Notes: generated by a model not told the origin, from the letters alone. 64,000 nucleotides of DNA from G020353115 sp964389685 (GCA_964389685.1 CAYMFM010000011.1:14327-78326); one strand, 5' to 3'; positions 23,708 through 34,569 are shown, counted from the stretch's first letter. Numbers and translations are program-made.

Positions 23708-24820
23708 ATGAAAAGTAAGAAAATCAGCTTTGAAATCCTGGACAGGTTTTTTCATAACAAATATTCCGAGGAGGAAGTACGATTGATAATAACCTGGTTT
23801 CGTGATCCGGCAAACCATGATGAAATAGAAAATTGCACCAAAAAGCATTGGGAAGAAGTAATAGAATCAGGCAAAAGAACTACCATCGATTATGAACGCC
23901 TGCTGGACAAAGTGCATCACCGGCTTAACTTAAAAGGGAATGACACCCTTTTGGCCGATGGCATTGAGAGGAAGAAACCGGATTCGTTTCTTCTTAAACT
24001 ATATCAAAATTATTCAAAAGTTGCAGCGGTTATTCTGATCCCACTCCTCCTGATAAGCCTCTGGTATTTTCTTCATGCTGACAGAAAACTTCCTGAAAGA
24101 GAAAAAGTCATCTATTCCGAGATATTTACTCCTTATGGTTCAAAAACAAAGCTGGACCTTCCCGACGGATCCACGGTTTGGCTGAACGATGGAAGTACAT
24201 TGAAATTTCCACAACAATTCACCGCAAAAACACGAACGGTTTACCTGACCGGTGAAGCCTATTTTAATATCCAGAAGGATTATAAGAAACCTTTTGTTGT
24301 TTGCACACATGAAATAAATATCAGAGTGCTGGGGACCAAGTTCAATGTAATGGCATATTCAGATGAAAGTACTGTTGAAACAACCGTTGAAACCGGTAAA
24401 GTCTTAATCGAAAAGGCCACAGTGCAAGGGGAAGTAACAGCAATTACAGAGATAGGCCCAAACCAGCGATCCGTGTTCAATATAAGCAGCGGGGAAATAT
24501 TTACTGACAAAGTCAATACTGAAGAATTTACTTCCTGGAAAGATGGAAAATTAATTCTTCGGAATGATCCCATGACTGAAACAGTTCAAAAATTAGAACG
24601 ATGGTATAACGTGGATATTGAACTGATCGATCCTGAACTGGATCATTATACTTACTCAGCAACAATTATTGACGAATCAATAACAACACTGCTGGATTAT
24701 TTTAAGATCATCACACCAATTGACTATACTATTCTAAAAAGGGAAAAAAGAACAGATGGCTCATTGGGCAAACAAAAAATAGAAATCAAGATCAACCCGG
24801 ATTTTAAGAAAAATCAGTAA
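23708..24820 (+). CDS. FecR-family anti-sigma factor
   Basis: 370 residues. A cytoplasmic N-terminal part binds the ECF factor, one membrane segment lies near residues 108-122 (VAAVILIPLLLISLWYF), and the periplasmic FecR domain carries the signature YSEIFTPYGSKTKLDLPDGSTVWLNDGSTLKFPQQF followed by TVYLTGEAYFNIQKDYKKPFVV and VLGTKFNVMAYSDESTVETTVETGKVLIE. The C-terminal DUF4974-type region (ITTLLDYFKIITPIDYTI) interacts with the transporter's signalling domain. It follows the sigma gene after 283 non-coding bases and precedes SusC. Confidence 0.95.
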   Translation: MKSKKISFEILDRFFHNKYSEEEVRLIITWFRDPANHDEIENCTKKHWEEVIESGKRTTIDYERLLDKVHHRLNLKGNDTLLADGIERKKPDSFLLKLYQNYSKVAAVILIPLLLISLWYFLHADRKLPEREKVIYSEIFTPYGSKTKLDLPDGSTVWLNDGSTLKFPQQFTAKTRTVYLTGEAYFNIQKDYKKPFVVCTHEINIRVLGTKFNVMAYSDESTVETTVETGKVLIEKATVQGEVTAITEIGPNQRSVFNISSGEIFTDKVNTEEFTSWKDGKLILRNDPMTETVQKLERWYNVDIELIDPELDHYTYSATIIDESITTLLDYFKIITPIDYTILKREKRTDGSLGKQKIEIKINPDFKKNQ

Positions 24821-24908
24821 CAGAAAATTATAACATTCAACTAAATAACAAAATCTTCTATTAAAACCTTAAAAGTTATTTGCCCATGAAAAAAACAAAA
24901 TAAAAAAA

Positions 24909-24936
24909 ACAGGAAAGTGCAGCCACACTTTCCTGT
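24909..24936 (+). terminator. Hairpin between FecR and SusC genes
   Basis: ACAGGAAAGTG and CACTTTCCTGT form an 11-base-pair stem around six bases, 88 bases past the FecR stop. A run of A precedes it and AAAATTAG follows, so it would terminate better on the minus strand. It may attenuate read-through into SusC or separate regulator from structural genes. Confidence 0.45.
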
Positions 24937-25018
24937 AAAATTAGCAGTCTAACATTCTTCGTTGGCTTCTTGATCATAAAGAAATCCAAATAAGTTAAAC
25001 CACTAACATATCAAATTT

Positions 25019-28000
25019 ATGAAAAAAATATGCTTTTATCCAGGCATAATAAAAAATAAATATTATGCTTCAAAAACATTCCGTATAATGAGACTAACTG
25101 TATTTCTTATTCTAATCAGTGTTTCACAAGTTTTCGGGGGTAAATCTTATTCGCAGATAACAGAATTGTCTTTAAACCTGAAAAATGTCACAGTCCAGCA
25201 GGTTCTTGATGAGATTGAAGAACAGAGTGAATTTTATTTTCTATACAGCAGTAAGCTGATCGATGTTACAAGAAAAGTAGATGTTGATGTAGAGAACCGT
25301 AAAATAGATGAAATCCTGGACCAAGTTTTTACCGGGACAGGGGTGAATTATGCAGTAATGGACAGACAGATCCTGCTGTCATCCTTAGAAATAAATCCTC
25401 CAGCCAGTCAATTAATTGTTAACGGTAAAGTGACAGGAACTGATGGTGTTGGATTACCTGGTGTCAATATCTCTATAAAAGGAACATCTACAGGTACAAT
25501 TACTGATATAGAGGGTAATTACACTATCCAGGTTGATAACGCAGAGATAATCCTGGTCTTTTCTTATGTCGGATATTTAACCCAGGAGATCCGGGTTGGC
25601 ACACAACAGACTATTGATGTACAATTAGTTGTCGATATTACAGGTCTTGATGAAATCGTTGTTATTGGATATGGAACACAGAAAAAGGTAAACCTAACCG
25701 GTGCTGTGTCTGATGTAGATTTTGTAGACCTTGCCAATAAGCCCGGTTCAAACCTTTTGCAATCACTGCAAGGTGAGGTAGCAGGTATTTTCGTTACTTC
25801 TCCTGGTGGACAACCTGGTGTAGATAGGGGTAATATACGAATAAGGGGTATTGGAACCTTTGATAATCCTGATCCATTGGTTATTATAGATGGAATAACT
25901 GTCGATCTAACAGATCTGTCAGCATTGAATCCAAATGATGTAAAAAGCATCAGTGTATTAAAGGATGCCGCTTCAGCAGCAATATATGGTTCCCGGGCAG
26001 CCAACGGAGTTATTCTGGTTACTACAAAAGAAGGGAAGAAAGGAACAACCTCCATTCGTTATGACGGGTATTTCGGTTCGCAGCAAGCTACAATCCTTCC
26101 AAATCTATTAAATGCGGAAGATTATGCCATGCTTGCTAATGAAGCAAGAATCAATAGCGGCAATGCTCCTTACTTCAGCAGTGACCAAATTGCTCTTATG
26201 ATGAATGATGATCCCTATGATGGTTTTGATAATGTTGACTGGGTCGATAAAACATTTAACACGGCTCCAATCAGCAGTCATACACTCAGCTTCAATGGAG
26301 GGACTGAGCGATTAAGCACCCAGTTATCAGTAGGGTATTTAAGCCAGGATGGTATTATGATCGGGTCAGGATCTGAACGGTATACTTTTCGTGGCCGCAT
26401 TGATTTTGATATCAATAATTGGTTTTCTGTGGGCATGAATGTAACCGGATACCTTACTGACACTAAGAATCTGGCTGAAGGTGTGGGCGGACAGGATAAT
26501 TCAATCATGAGAAGATTAGCGAGAACTCCACCTTCTGCTCCGGTAAAGTATGAAAATGGAAACTATTTTGTTGAATTTGAGGATGTGCCAGGATATAGTA
26601 CGATCCTCAGTCCATTACGTCTTGCCTCCAGGGGTTATATGAATAATGAAGCTAATCGTTTAATATCCAGTATTTATGGTGATTTTAATATCCTTGAGGG
26701 ATTGAAGCTGAAAACACAGTTGTCATACAATTTCAGGAATATCGATGTAGAACGATGGGTAGATCATGAAGTTATTGAAAATGATGATGGAATTGTTTTG
26801 GCAGATAATGGCTTTAACCGGTTGACCAATACTCAAGTTGACAATGAGCAATATCAGTTTGAAGCTTTTCTGACCTACACAAAACTGCTTGCAGAGAATC
26901 ATGATTTCAATATGATCGTTGGCTATAGCTTTTATCATGATGAAGGCCAGAGCATTCAGGCTTATGGAGAAGCCTTGCCAAATAATGAGATCCATGTTCT
27001 TGATGCTGCAACAGCCAATTATGGTGTTTCGGGAAGTGCTTTTGAATCTGCACTAAATTCTGTATTTGGAAGAATCAATTATTCATTTAGATCAAAATAC
27101 CTGGTTGAAGGGAATATCCGGTATGATGGGTCATCCCGTTTTAATAAAGAGAACCGTTGGGGTCTTTTCCCTTCTGTCTCATTTGGATGGCGTATTTCAG
27201 AAGAATCGTTTATGAGTTCTTTGGAGTTCATTGATAATTTGAAGCTTAGAGGAAGTTGGGGGAGATTGGGGAACCAGAATATAAACAATTATTACCCCTA
27301 TACTCCAACATATGATGTTGGCCAAAATTATCTATTTGGTAATGTGGGTAATCCTACTCTGACCAGTGGTGTTGCAGTGACTACAATAGCAAATGATGAA
27401 ATCACCTGGGAAACAACTGAATCAATTGACTTTGGAATTGATGCAACCTTTTTCAAAGGGCTTGATTTTAGTTTTGATTATTTTGTAAAGACAACCACTG
27501 ATGTCCTGTTACAATTACCTATTCCTGCGACTTTAGGGGATGTGAATGCACCTTTTCAAAACGCTGGGGAGATCCAGAACAAGGGATGGGAAAGTATAGT
27601 GAACTATCGTAACCACGTTGGGCAATTATTCTTTACTGTTGGATTTAATTTATCGAATGTTGAAAATAAAATTATTGATCTAAAGGGTCAAGAATTCTAT
27701 CCAACCAACAGAATTCATACGGAGGGTGAACCATTTGGAGCCTGGTACGGATACAACACAATTGGAATATTTCAAAGTCAGGAAGAAATTGATGATGCTC
27801 CTTTTCAACACGCTCAAACTGCACCCGGTGATATACAATATGCAGACCTGAGTGGACCTGACGGAACACCTGATAATGTGATTAATAGTTACGACAGGAC
27901 CGTTATAGGAAATAATTTCCCGGAGTATGTGTATGGTTTTAATGCGGGTCTGGACTTTAAAGGATTTGATCTAAAAATTTTCTTCCAGGGCGTCAAGAAT

Positions 28001-28396
28001 GTAGATGTATATTCTTCACAAACGGGAGAACATACTGGTAACAGTTCATATGTCAATTGGACTAAAGAATGGCTGAACCGGTGGACCGCTGAAAACCCAA
28101 GTGCAGATTATCCCAGGTTAAGGAACAACTGGGACCAGAATGAACTGGTTTCCGACTTTTGGTTACATGATGGTTCTTATTTAAGATTGAAGAACCTTGA
28201 ATTAGGTTATACCCTGCCTAAACCAATAACAAACCGTGTGGGAATAGATATGGTGAGAATTTATATCGGAGGGCAAAATTTGTTGACCTGGACAAAGGTG
28301 AAGAATTATGATCCTGAGCGTATAGATAGTGAAATTCGAAATGAGTTTTACCCCCAGCTAAAAATTTATCAAGTAGGAATTAATTGTCAATTTTAA
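25019..28396 (+). CDS. SusC/RagA-family TonB-linked outer-membrane transporter
   Basis: 1125 residues. After a signal region comes an STN signalling domain (LSLNLKNVTVQQVLDEIEEQSEFYFLYSS, residues about 48-110), which fits control by the FecR/ECF pair. Next is a carboxypeptidase-like domain (VNGKVTGTDGVGLPGVNISIKGTSTGTITDIEGNYTI), then a TonB box region and plug (GLDEIVVIGYGTQKKVNLTGAV ... GVDRGNIRIRGIGTFDNPDPLVIIDG). The large barrel ends in YQVGINCQF with the terminal Phe. It imports oligosaccharides with the SusD-like lipoprotein encoded 13 bases downstream. Confidence 0.97.
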   Translation: MKKICFYPGIIKNKYYASKTFRIMRLTVFLILISVSQVFGGKSYSQITELSLNLKNVTVQQVLDEIEEQSEFYFLYSSKLIDVTRKVDVDVENRKIDEILDQVFTGTGVNYAVMDRQILLSSLEINPPASQLIVNGKVTGTDGVGLPGVNISIKGTSTGTITDIEGNYTIQVDNAEIILVFSYVGYLTQEIRVGTQQTIDVQLVVDITGLDEIVVIGYGTQKKVNLTGAVSDVDFVDLANKPGSNLLQSLQGEVAGIFVTSPGGQPGVDRGNIRIRGIGTFDNPDPLVIIDGITVDLTDLSALNPNDVKSISVLKDAASAAIYGSRAANGVILVTTKEGKKGTTSIRYDGYFGSQQATILPNLLNAEDYAMLANEARINSGNAPYFSSDQIALMMNDDPYDGFDNVDWVDKTFNTAPISSHTLSFNGGTERLSTQLSVGYLSQDGIMIGSGSERYTFRGRIDFDINNWFSVGMNVTGYLTDTKNLAEGVGGQDNSIMRRLARTPPSAPVKYENGNYFVEFEDVPGYSTILSPLRLASRGYMNNEANRLISSIYGDFNILEGLKLKTQLSYNFRNIDVERWVDHEVIENDDGIVLADNGFNRLTNTQVDNEQYQFEAFLTYTKLLAENHDFNMIVGYSFYHDEGQSIQAYGEALPNNEIHVLDAATANYGVSGSAFESALNSVFGRINYSFRSKYLVEGNIRYDGSSRFNKENRWGLFPSVSFGWRISEESFMSSLEFIDNLKLRGSWGRLGNQNINNYYPYTPTYDVGQNYLFGNVGNPTLTSGVAVTTIANDEITWETTESIDFGIDATFFKGLDFSFDYFVKTTTDVLLQLPIPATLGDVNAPFQNAGEIQNKGWESIVNYRNHVGQLFFTVGFNLSNVENKIIDLKGQEFYPTNRIHTEGEPFGAWYGYNTIGIFQSQEEIDDAPFQHAQTAPGDIQYADLSGPDGTPDNVINSYDRTVIGNNFPEYVYGFNAGLDFKGFDLKIFFQGVKNVDVYSSQTGEHTGNSSYVNWTKEWLNRWTAENPSADYPRLRNNWDQNELVSDFWLHDGSYLRLKNLELGYTLPKPITNRVGIDMVRIYIGGQNLLTWTKVKNYDPERIDSEIRNEFYPQLKIYQVGINCQF

Positions 28397-28409
28397 ACAA
28401 TCTACCATT

Positions 28410-29897
28410 ATGAAAACTAAAATATCAATATATCTCATTGGAATTATTGCCCTGTTGGGATGCGAGAAAGAATTGGATACAGTCAATCCAAATGAAATTT
28501 CCCAAGCTTCTTTCTGGTCTTCCCCCAACGATGCAGAATTAGCTTTGGCTGGTGTATATGATGGCATTCAAGACATCTCTATTTTTGGCAACCGCTTCCG
28601 CGAATTTGATGGTTACGGGGGGATTGGATATTATAACTGGAATGGAGATGCTCTTACCATTACAGAAGGAGGTTCAACCCCTGAAAATAATGAATATTTA
28701 CTGATCTGGCAAGGACATTATACAGTTGTGAACCGCGCCAATACAGTGATTTATAATGCGGATAATGTTGAAGGATTGAGTGAAACACGCTCTTCACAAA
28801 TCATAGCTGAGGCTCGCTTTTTAAGAGCCTTGGCATATCTGGATCTAACCTATTTATACCAAGACGTGCCCCTAATCTTACAGGACCTGAAATTCAGTGA
28901 ACGATTCGTAAGTAAAAATTCGCAGGAAGAGATCAAAACAGCCATCCTGGCTGATGCAGATTTTGCTGCAGAAAATCTTCCCGATGAATGGTCAGGGGTT
29001 GATCAGGGAAGAGTGGACAAATGGGGTGCTCTGGCATTAAAAGCGCGGGCAAATCTATATTTTGGGAATTGGGCTGAAGCAGCAGAAGCAGCACTGGAAA
29101 TTATTGAGAGTGGTAAATTCGGTTTGTATGATGATTTTTCTGAACTGTTTCTTGAGGCAGGACAGGGAAGTGAGGAGTCTGTATTTGCTGTTCGTTTTGA
29201 AACAGGTCTTGGAGAAGGAGAAAGATTCTCAGGTACTTACAAAAGAGTGACTCAGGGAACTTTGCGTGTGCTACCTGAATATATTAACAGCTTTTTTTGT
29301 ATTGATGGGCTTCCCATCGATCAATCTCCTTTGTATGATCCTGCGGACTCTTTAAATAATAGAGATCCTCGTCTTGAAGCAACAATTCTCCATAGCGGAG
29401 AATTATGGATCAACGGGAACGAGGTCTACAATACAAATTCGATGACAGGATTTGATATCCAAAAATATCAAAGAAATGTTTTGGGTTACTATTATGACGG
29501 GCCTCAGGACTTCATGGTTTTTCGCTATGCAGATGTATTACTGATGCGGGCTGAAGCGTTGATCGAAATGAATCAGCTAACCCAGGAAGTTTATTATTTA
29601 ATAAATGAAGTCCGCCAGCGTCTAAGCGTAAATATGCCGGTAATAGAAGATGTTGAGGGGACAGGACTTACACAAAATCAGCTTCGTGAAATTGTACGAC
29701 AAGAAAGATTAGCAGAATTTGGATTTGAGGGTCTTCGCTTCTTTGATATAAAAAGATGGGGTATTGTTCAGGAAGTATACGAATCAATTTTATTCCATAA
29801 CCGCCCATATTATTCCGGGAAAACAGAAGTTTGGCCGATTCCGCAAAGCGAGGTTGATAACAATCCAAACCTGGAACAACATCCTGAATGGTTGTAA
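28410..29897 (+). CDS. SusD/RagB-family nutrient-binding outer-membrane lipoprotein
   Basis: 495 residues with a lipoprotein signal (ISIYLIGIIALLGC, cysteine near residue 16) and the SusD pattern: LDTVNPNEISQASFWSSPNDAELALAGVYDGI, the TPR-like helices ARFLRALAYLDLTYLYQDVPLIL, and the C-terminal FRYADVLLMRAEALIEMNQL ... IVRQERLAEFGFEGLRFFDIKRWG, followed by VWPIPQSEVDNNPNLEQ. It forms the lid of the SusC transporter and binds glycan at the cell surface. Confidence 0.96.
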   Translation: MKTKISIYLIGIIALLGCEKELDTVNPNEISQASFWSSPNDAELALAGVYDGIQDISIFGNRFREFDGYGGIGYYNWNGDALTITEGGSTPENNEYLLIWQGHYTVVNRANTVIYNADNVEGLSETRSSQIIAEARFLRALAYLDLTYLYQDVPLILQDLKFSERFVSKNSQEEIKTAILADADFAAENLPDEWSGVDQGRVDKWGALALKARANLYFGNWAEAAEAALEIIESGKFGLYDDFSELFLEAGQGSEESVFAVRFETGLGEGERFSGTYKRVTQGTLRVLPEYINSFFCIDGLPIDQSPLYDPADSLNNRDPRLEATILHSGELWINGNEVYNTNSMTGFDIQKYQRNVLGYYYDGPQDFMVFRYADVLLMRAEALIEMNQLTQEVYYLINEVRQRLSVNMPVIEDVEGTGLTQNQLREIVRQERLAEFGFEGLRFFDIKRWGIVQEVYESILFHNRPYYSGKTEVWPIPQSEVDNNPNLEQHPEWL

Positions 29898-30017
29898 CTT
29901 CTAGTTGATATAAGTTCCATCTCTGATTTTACAGGGGTGGAACTTATATACAATTTAAATCATTTCACCTCTCTGAATAAAAATATTAACTTAAATAAAC
30001 CTTTAAAAGTAGTTGTA

Positions 30018-31457
30018 ATGAAAATAACCCATGTTTCTCTTATCATTGGCTTGATTTTCGGATTATTAAACCATTCATGTCAAATCAAAGAACCTGAAAA
30101 GGGTAGTTTACCAAATATCATCATAATTTTTGCAGATGATATGGGATACGGAGATTTAGGTGTTTATGGTCATCCAACCATTAAAACTCCTAATATTGAT
30201 CAATTGGCTTTTGAGGGACTAAAATGGACTAATTTTTATGCTTCATCTAGCGTTTGTACACCCAGTCGTGCTGGACTTCTTACCGGTCGTTTGCCCATCC
30301 GCAGTGGTATGTGTAATAATGATCGCCGGGTCCTTTTCCCAGATTCAGAAGGGGGTTTACCCCAAAGTGAAATTACTATTTCTGAAGCGTTGAAGAGAAA
30401 AAATTACAAAACAGCATGCATTGGCAAATGGCACTTAGGACACCTGGTACAATACCTGCCAATAAACCATGGATTTGATTATTATTTGGGGATTCCTTAC
30501 AGTAATGACATGGACCGGCTTGAGGGAATTGATCATTATGGGGCCTGTATAAATCCTGAAGTTGAATATTTTAATGTCCCATTAATGCAGGATACAATAG
30601 TCATAGAGCGTCCTGCCAATCAACATACCATTACCAAAAGATATACAGAAGAAGTCATAAATTTTATTTCGAAAAATAAAGACCATCCATTCTTTATATA
30701 CATGGCGCATTCGATGCCACATGTGCCATTATTTGTTTCAGAAGATTTTAAAGGAACCAGCATTCGTGGTTTGTATGGTGATGTGATCCAGGAAATCGAT
30801 TGGAGTGTTGGTAGAATAATTCAAGCCCTGAAAGAAAATGAGCTTGACCATAATACGTTAGTCATATTTACATCCGATAATGGTCCATGGCTATATTTTA
30901 AGGAATATGGTGGTTCAGCGGGTATTTTACGGGATGGTAAAGGCACCTCCTACGATGGTGGTATGCGTGAACCTGCAATTTTTTGGTGGCCTGAAAAAAT
31001 TAAACCGGGTGTAATAACCGATGTCGGATCCACACTTGATTTGTTTCCCACGATAAATAGCATCGCTGGTATGGAAATTCCGGCTGACAGGATTTATGAT
31101 GGTTACGATCTTTCACCAGTTCTATTTGAGCATAAAGAAAGTCCGCGAAATACCATTTTTTATTATGACGGGACGCGTTTGTTTAGCGTAAGGGAAGGTG
31201 CCTATAAAGCCCATTTTTTTACTCGTGAAAATGTTTATGAAGAGAATATGAAAATTGTCCAGCATGATCCACCCTTGTTGTTTAACCTTGAAATAGATCC
31301 CGGAGAAAAATATGATATTTCAAATAAACATCCTGAGGTGATTGATCACCTTAAACAACTGATCGAGTCACATAAAAAAACGATCATACCAGTTGAAAAC
31401 CAACTTTCCAAACTCATTGATTCAACCGAAGTGGGATACGAAAAGAAAAGTCTATAA
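30018..31457 (+). CDS. Sulfatase (formylglycine type), lipoprotein
   Basis: 479 residues from the ATG at 30018. A lipoprotein signal ends at LLNHSC (Cys21). Sulfatase hallmarks are IIIFADDMGYGDLGVYGHPTIKTPNID (metal-binding Asp pair) and the formylglycine motif CTPSRAGLLTGR (Cys80), then GKWHLG and FTSDNGPW. It removes sulfate esters from glycans; the CTPSR form belongs to S1 enzymes matured by an anaerobic or FGE-type system that is not in this window. Location in the locus implies a sulfated polysaccharide substrate. Confidence 0.95.
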   Translation: MKITHVSLIIGLIFGLLNHSCQIKEPEKGSLPNIIIIFADDMGYGDLGVYGHPTIKTPNIDQLAFEGLKWTNFYASSSVCTPSRAGLLTGRLPIRSGMCNNDRRVLFPDSEGGLPQSEITISEALKRKNYKTACIGKWHLGHLVQYLPINHGFDYYLGIPYSNDMDRLEGIDHYGACINPEVEYFNVPLMQDTIVIERPANQHTITKRYTEEVINFISKNKDHPFFIYMAHSMPHVPLFVSEDFKGTSIRGLYGDVIQEIDWSVGRIIQALKENELDHNTLVIFTSDNGPWLYFKEYGGSAGILRDGKGTSYDGGMREPAIFWWPEKIKPGVITDVGSTLDLFPTINSIAGMEIPADRIYDGYDLSPVLFEHKESPRNTIFYYDGTRLFSVREGAYKAHFFTRENVYEENMKIVQHDPPLLFNLEIDPGEKYDISNKHPEVIDHLKQLIESHKKTIIPVENQLSKLIDSTEVGYEKKSL

Positions 31458-31547
31458 AATCATTTTATGCCAATTATTTACTGAACTTGTGTGACAGAAT
31501 TAAATCGGTTGAGTCTTTATTTTTCACATTATTAAACTTAATAGAAT

Positions 31548-32390
31548 ATGATCGTAAAACATAATATCTCAGTGGTAGCAATATCTTTTGCTCTATTAGT
31601 AAGCAGTAGTCCACGAAATAATTCGTCATTCCTAATATCCTCAATGCAGAATGATTTTTCATTAAAAACCAAAAGTTTAATAGCCTCAGATACCAGCAAA
31701 TGGGAGCTTGTATGGTCAGACGAATTTTATGATTTGAATGAAAAGTATTGGACCATTGAAGATTCATTCTGGAAAAAGAATCCTGACTGCTTATATAAGC
31801 CAGAACAGGTTGAAGCTAAAAACGGGGAATTAATTATTTCTGTTAAGAGAGTTGGTTCATTATACCATACAGCTAAACTGCATTCAAAAGGTAAGGTGTC
31901 CTTCAAATATGGCAAAATAGAAGCATTAATAAATGCACCGTCTGGCAAAGGATTAAAGACGGCGTATTGGATGTTGGGGAACAATTTTGATCAAATTGGT
32001 TGGCCTCAATGTGGTGAGATTGATATAATGGAGCAACGTGGTTTTGAACCAAAACATACACATCATAATGTTCACTGGTTCAATGAAGATAAAAATTCAA
32101 TAGAACATTCATCATATGGTCTGTTTTATTATAAAAAGAATATTACTGAAGCCTACCATAAGTATGCTATTATTTGGGATGAAACACAGATTGCTTATTA
32201 TTTTGATGATGAGCTTATTCGAACAGTGGATATTACTCCTGGCCATAAATCAGAATTTCACCAACCTTTTTATTTTATTTTACAGCTTGATGTAGGGAAT
32301 CAGAATACCTGGCCTGGTCCTGTTGATCCCGATATGAAATGGCCAAAAAAATTATATGTTGATTATATTAGGGTATATAGCAAAAAATAA
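31548..32390 (+). CDS. Glycoside hydrolase family 16 enzyme
   Basis: 280 residues with an N-terminal export signal. The GH16 catalytic motif is GEIDIMEQRG, with the nucleophile at Glu157, helper Asp159 and acid/base Glu162. Flanking elements WELVWSDEF, YGKIEALINAPSGKGLKTAYWMLG, YAIIWDETQIAYYFDDELIRTV and the final LYVDYIRVYSK are standard for the jelly-roll fold. The EIDIME form is seen in laminarinases and in several marine galactan hydrolases, so beta-1,3-glucanase is possible; the neighbouring sulfatases instead favour a sulfated galactan. The product is probably surface- or periplasm-located. Confidence 0.93.
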   Translation: MIVKHNISVVAISFALLVSSSPRNNSSFLISSMQNDFSLKTKSLIASDTSKWELVWSDEFYDLNEKYWTIEDSFWKKNPDCLYKPEQVEAKNGELIISVKRVGSLYHTAKLHSKGKVSFKYGKIEALINAPSGKGLKTAYWMLGNNFDQIGWPQCGEIDIMEQRGFEPKHTHHNVHWFNEDKNSIEHSSYGLFYYKKNITEAYHKYAIIWDETQIAYYFDDELIRTVDITPGHKSEFHQPFYFILQLDVGNQNTWPGPVDPDMKWPKKLYVDYIRVYSKK

Positions 32391-32452
32391 TCTAATGAAT
32401 CGCACTACTATTCCCTTTTTGTCTGTTTAACTTTTATTTCAATAGCGAATAA

Positions 32453-34444
32453 ATGAAAAAGAAAATATACCAAAATTCTGAAAAACGACCATATGATGGG
32501 CTACGACCGCATATTTGGATCAGCATCCTGCTCATTTCATTCTTAACCTTTGGTCAATTTTGTGCTTCCGGTCAGGAGAGAAAACCTAATGTTGTTCTAA
32601 TCATAAGCGATCAGCATCAATATAAGGCAATAGGTTGTAATGGAGCTATTATCAAGGATGTTCACGGGAACTCGCCAACACCTCACATTGATGCTCTGGC
32701 TGCCACTGGTATATGGTTTACCAATGCCTATACGACTTCTCCTTTATGCGCACCATCCCGGGCATCACTCATGACGGGCGTATATCCACATCAGCATACG
32801 GCTTTGCATCATAAATACAACAATACTGAGCCCGGACATACGCGATTCCCCGGCATCTTACCATCGCTTCCCACAATTGGTCAGGTATTTAGAGAACAAG
32901 GTTACAAGACTGCTGCCATAGGGAAAATGCATGTGCATGGTGAAATGAAAGACGAAAACGATTTAGGCTTTGATGTCATCGACATGCGGTTTTATACCTG
33001 GTATCCGGGGGCACATTACAGCGATAGGGCAAACGGGGATTGGTATAAACGCTATCGTGAATTACCCCCTTATGATCAAATGAGCTATTATGCCATTGAT
33101 TCGGTAAAGTTTTCAGATGTCCCGAAGAATTTAACTGTGAAAGAGAATAGTTCTCAGAATAAACACCACATTGAAACGATTGTAGAAAAAGAGGCCCAAA
33201 TAATGGATTTTATTACAGCGGATTCATCAATCGCCTTTATTCAGTCATGTGCTGCTCAAGATCAACCATTTTTTATTCATATAGGATTTGAAAAACCTCA
33301 CGAGCCTTATAATGCCCCAAAGCGGTTTATGGATTTGTTTAATCCGGAGGAGATGATTTTACCTGAAAGCTGGCATGAGGTAGATGAAAGGGGGCCTTAC
33401 CCATATATTATGAATTGGTTAGTAAGCTATGAGCCTGAAGAAAAAACAGCAAGGAATATCATGGCTTCGTATTATGCTGCCGCATCCGAAATGGATGAGC
33501 AGATTGGACGGGTGATACAAGCGTGCAAAGATGCCGGTATTTATGAAAATACAATTTTTATTTACACCAGTGATCATGGCGAAAATATGTATAATCATTC
33601 ACTGCTTCAGAAGCATTGCATGTTCGAAACAGCAGTTAAAATTCCTTTGATCTTATCCTATTCAAAAGAGTTACCTCAAAAACAAGCATGTCATTCCTTG
33701 GTGAGCTCGCTGGATATTTTACCTACAATCATTGAATTGGCTCATCTTGAGCAACCATCCACCTTTATCGGAACCAGTTTGGTAAAAGCTATTTCAGGAT
33801 CCAATGATGCTGAAAGATGTGTTTTTGCAGAGTTTCATGAGGGGAATGGAAATTATAAAATGTTTCCACAGGCTAGTACCATACCTATGAGGATGTGCAG
33901 GTATAAAAACTATAAATACGTTTATACGCATGGTTTTATAGAGCAATTATATGATCTTGATTCGGACCCGGGTGAATTAAATAACCTTGCCCTCAGCAAT
34001 TCTGAACAATTTGAGGCTATAATTCAAAAGCTGAGAGCAGAAACATTAAATGGCTGGACCGTTGATAGTTTTCCATTATTAAATGCCAAAGCGGTTGTGT
34101 TGGACAATCAGGTGCAGTTAAAATGGGATACTACAATGTGTATTAATGAGTATTTGGTTTACAAGGGAATAAATGAAAATTTAAAAAATGCAAAGCTCAT
34201 TGGCCGAACGTCCAATCCAAGTTTTATTGATTATTCCACATCAAACGGAAAAACAAATTATTATTGGATTATAGGCAAATTAAGGGTAACCAGAGTAATG
34301 GAGGACAGTAACTATTACAAACATGTACCTGTAGCAACAGATGTTTTACCAAACCATCTTCCTGCCACGATGATGATGACAGTGCCACCTATAGCAGGTC
34401 GAAGTTTTGAGTTCATCTATACGAATAGGGGCGTTTATAAATAA
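32453..34444 (+). CDS. Sulfatase with C-terminal extension
   Basis: 663 residues. A hydrophobic export signal (IWISILLISFLTFGQFCASG) precedes the sulfatase domain: NVVLIISDQHQYKAIGCNG supplies metal ligands, CAPSRASLMTG is the formylglycine motif (Cys99), then GKMHVHGE and FIYTSDHGENMYNHSLLQKH. About 120 residues follow the domain after roughly residue 540 (WTVDSFPLLNAKAVVLDNQVQLKWDTTMCINEYLVYKG...), resembling a fibronectin type III-like module that could bind glycan. It is the second sulfatase of the locus, different enough from the first to act on another sulfate position. Confidence 0.93.
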   Translation: MKKKIYQNSEKRPYDGLRPHIWISILLISFLTFGQFCASGQERKPNVVLIISDQHQYKAIGCNGAIIKDVHGNSPTPHIDALAATGIWFTNAYTTSPLCAPSRASLMTGVYPHQHTALHHKYNNTEPGHTRFPGILPSLPTIGQVFREQGYKTAAIGKMHVHGEMKDENDLGFDVIDMRFYTWYPGAHYSDRANGDWYKRYRELPPYDQMSYYAIDSVKFSDVPKNLTVKENSSQNKHHIETIVEKEAQIMDFITADSSIAFIQSCAAQDQPFFIHIGFEKPHEPYNAPKRFMDLFNPEEMILPESWHEVDERGPYPYIMNWLVSYEPEEKTARNIMASYYAAASEMDEQIGRVIQACKDAGIYENTIFIYTSDHGENMYNHSLLQKHCMFETAVKIPLILSYSKELPQKQACHSLVSSLDILPTIIELAHLEQPSTFIGTSLVKAISGSNDAERCVFAEFHEGNGNYKMFPQASTIPMRMCRYKNYKYVYTHGFIEQLYDLDSDPGELNNLALSNSEQFEAIIQKLRAETLNGWTVDSFPLLNAKAVVLDNQVQLKWDTTMCINEYLVYKGINENLKNAKLIGRTSNPSFIDYSTSNGKTNYYWIIGKLRVTRVMEDSNYYKHVPVATDVLPNHLPATMMMTVPPIAGRSFEFIYTNRGVYK

Positions 34445-34569
34445 AAAGAGAAATAAATTCTTGTTATAAATTATACCAAAACAGTTTTATTGGGATAATT
34501 TTACTACCGGTACGATCTTGAAGGGCAATCCGAAATATTTACCCAGCCAGAAAAGTTATAAATGGGTGA

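Noticed and set aside
31474..31767. 97-codon minus-strand frame at the sulfatase/GH16 junction
   Set aside because: Overlaps the start of the GH16 gene antisense and has no protein-family features.
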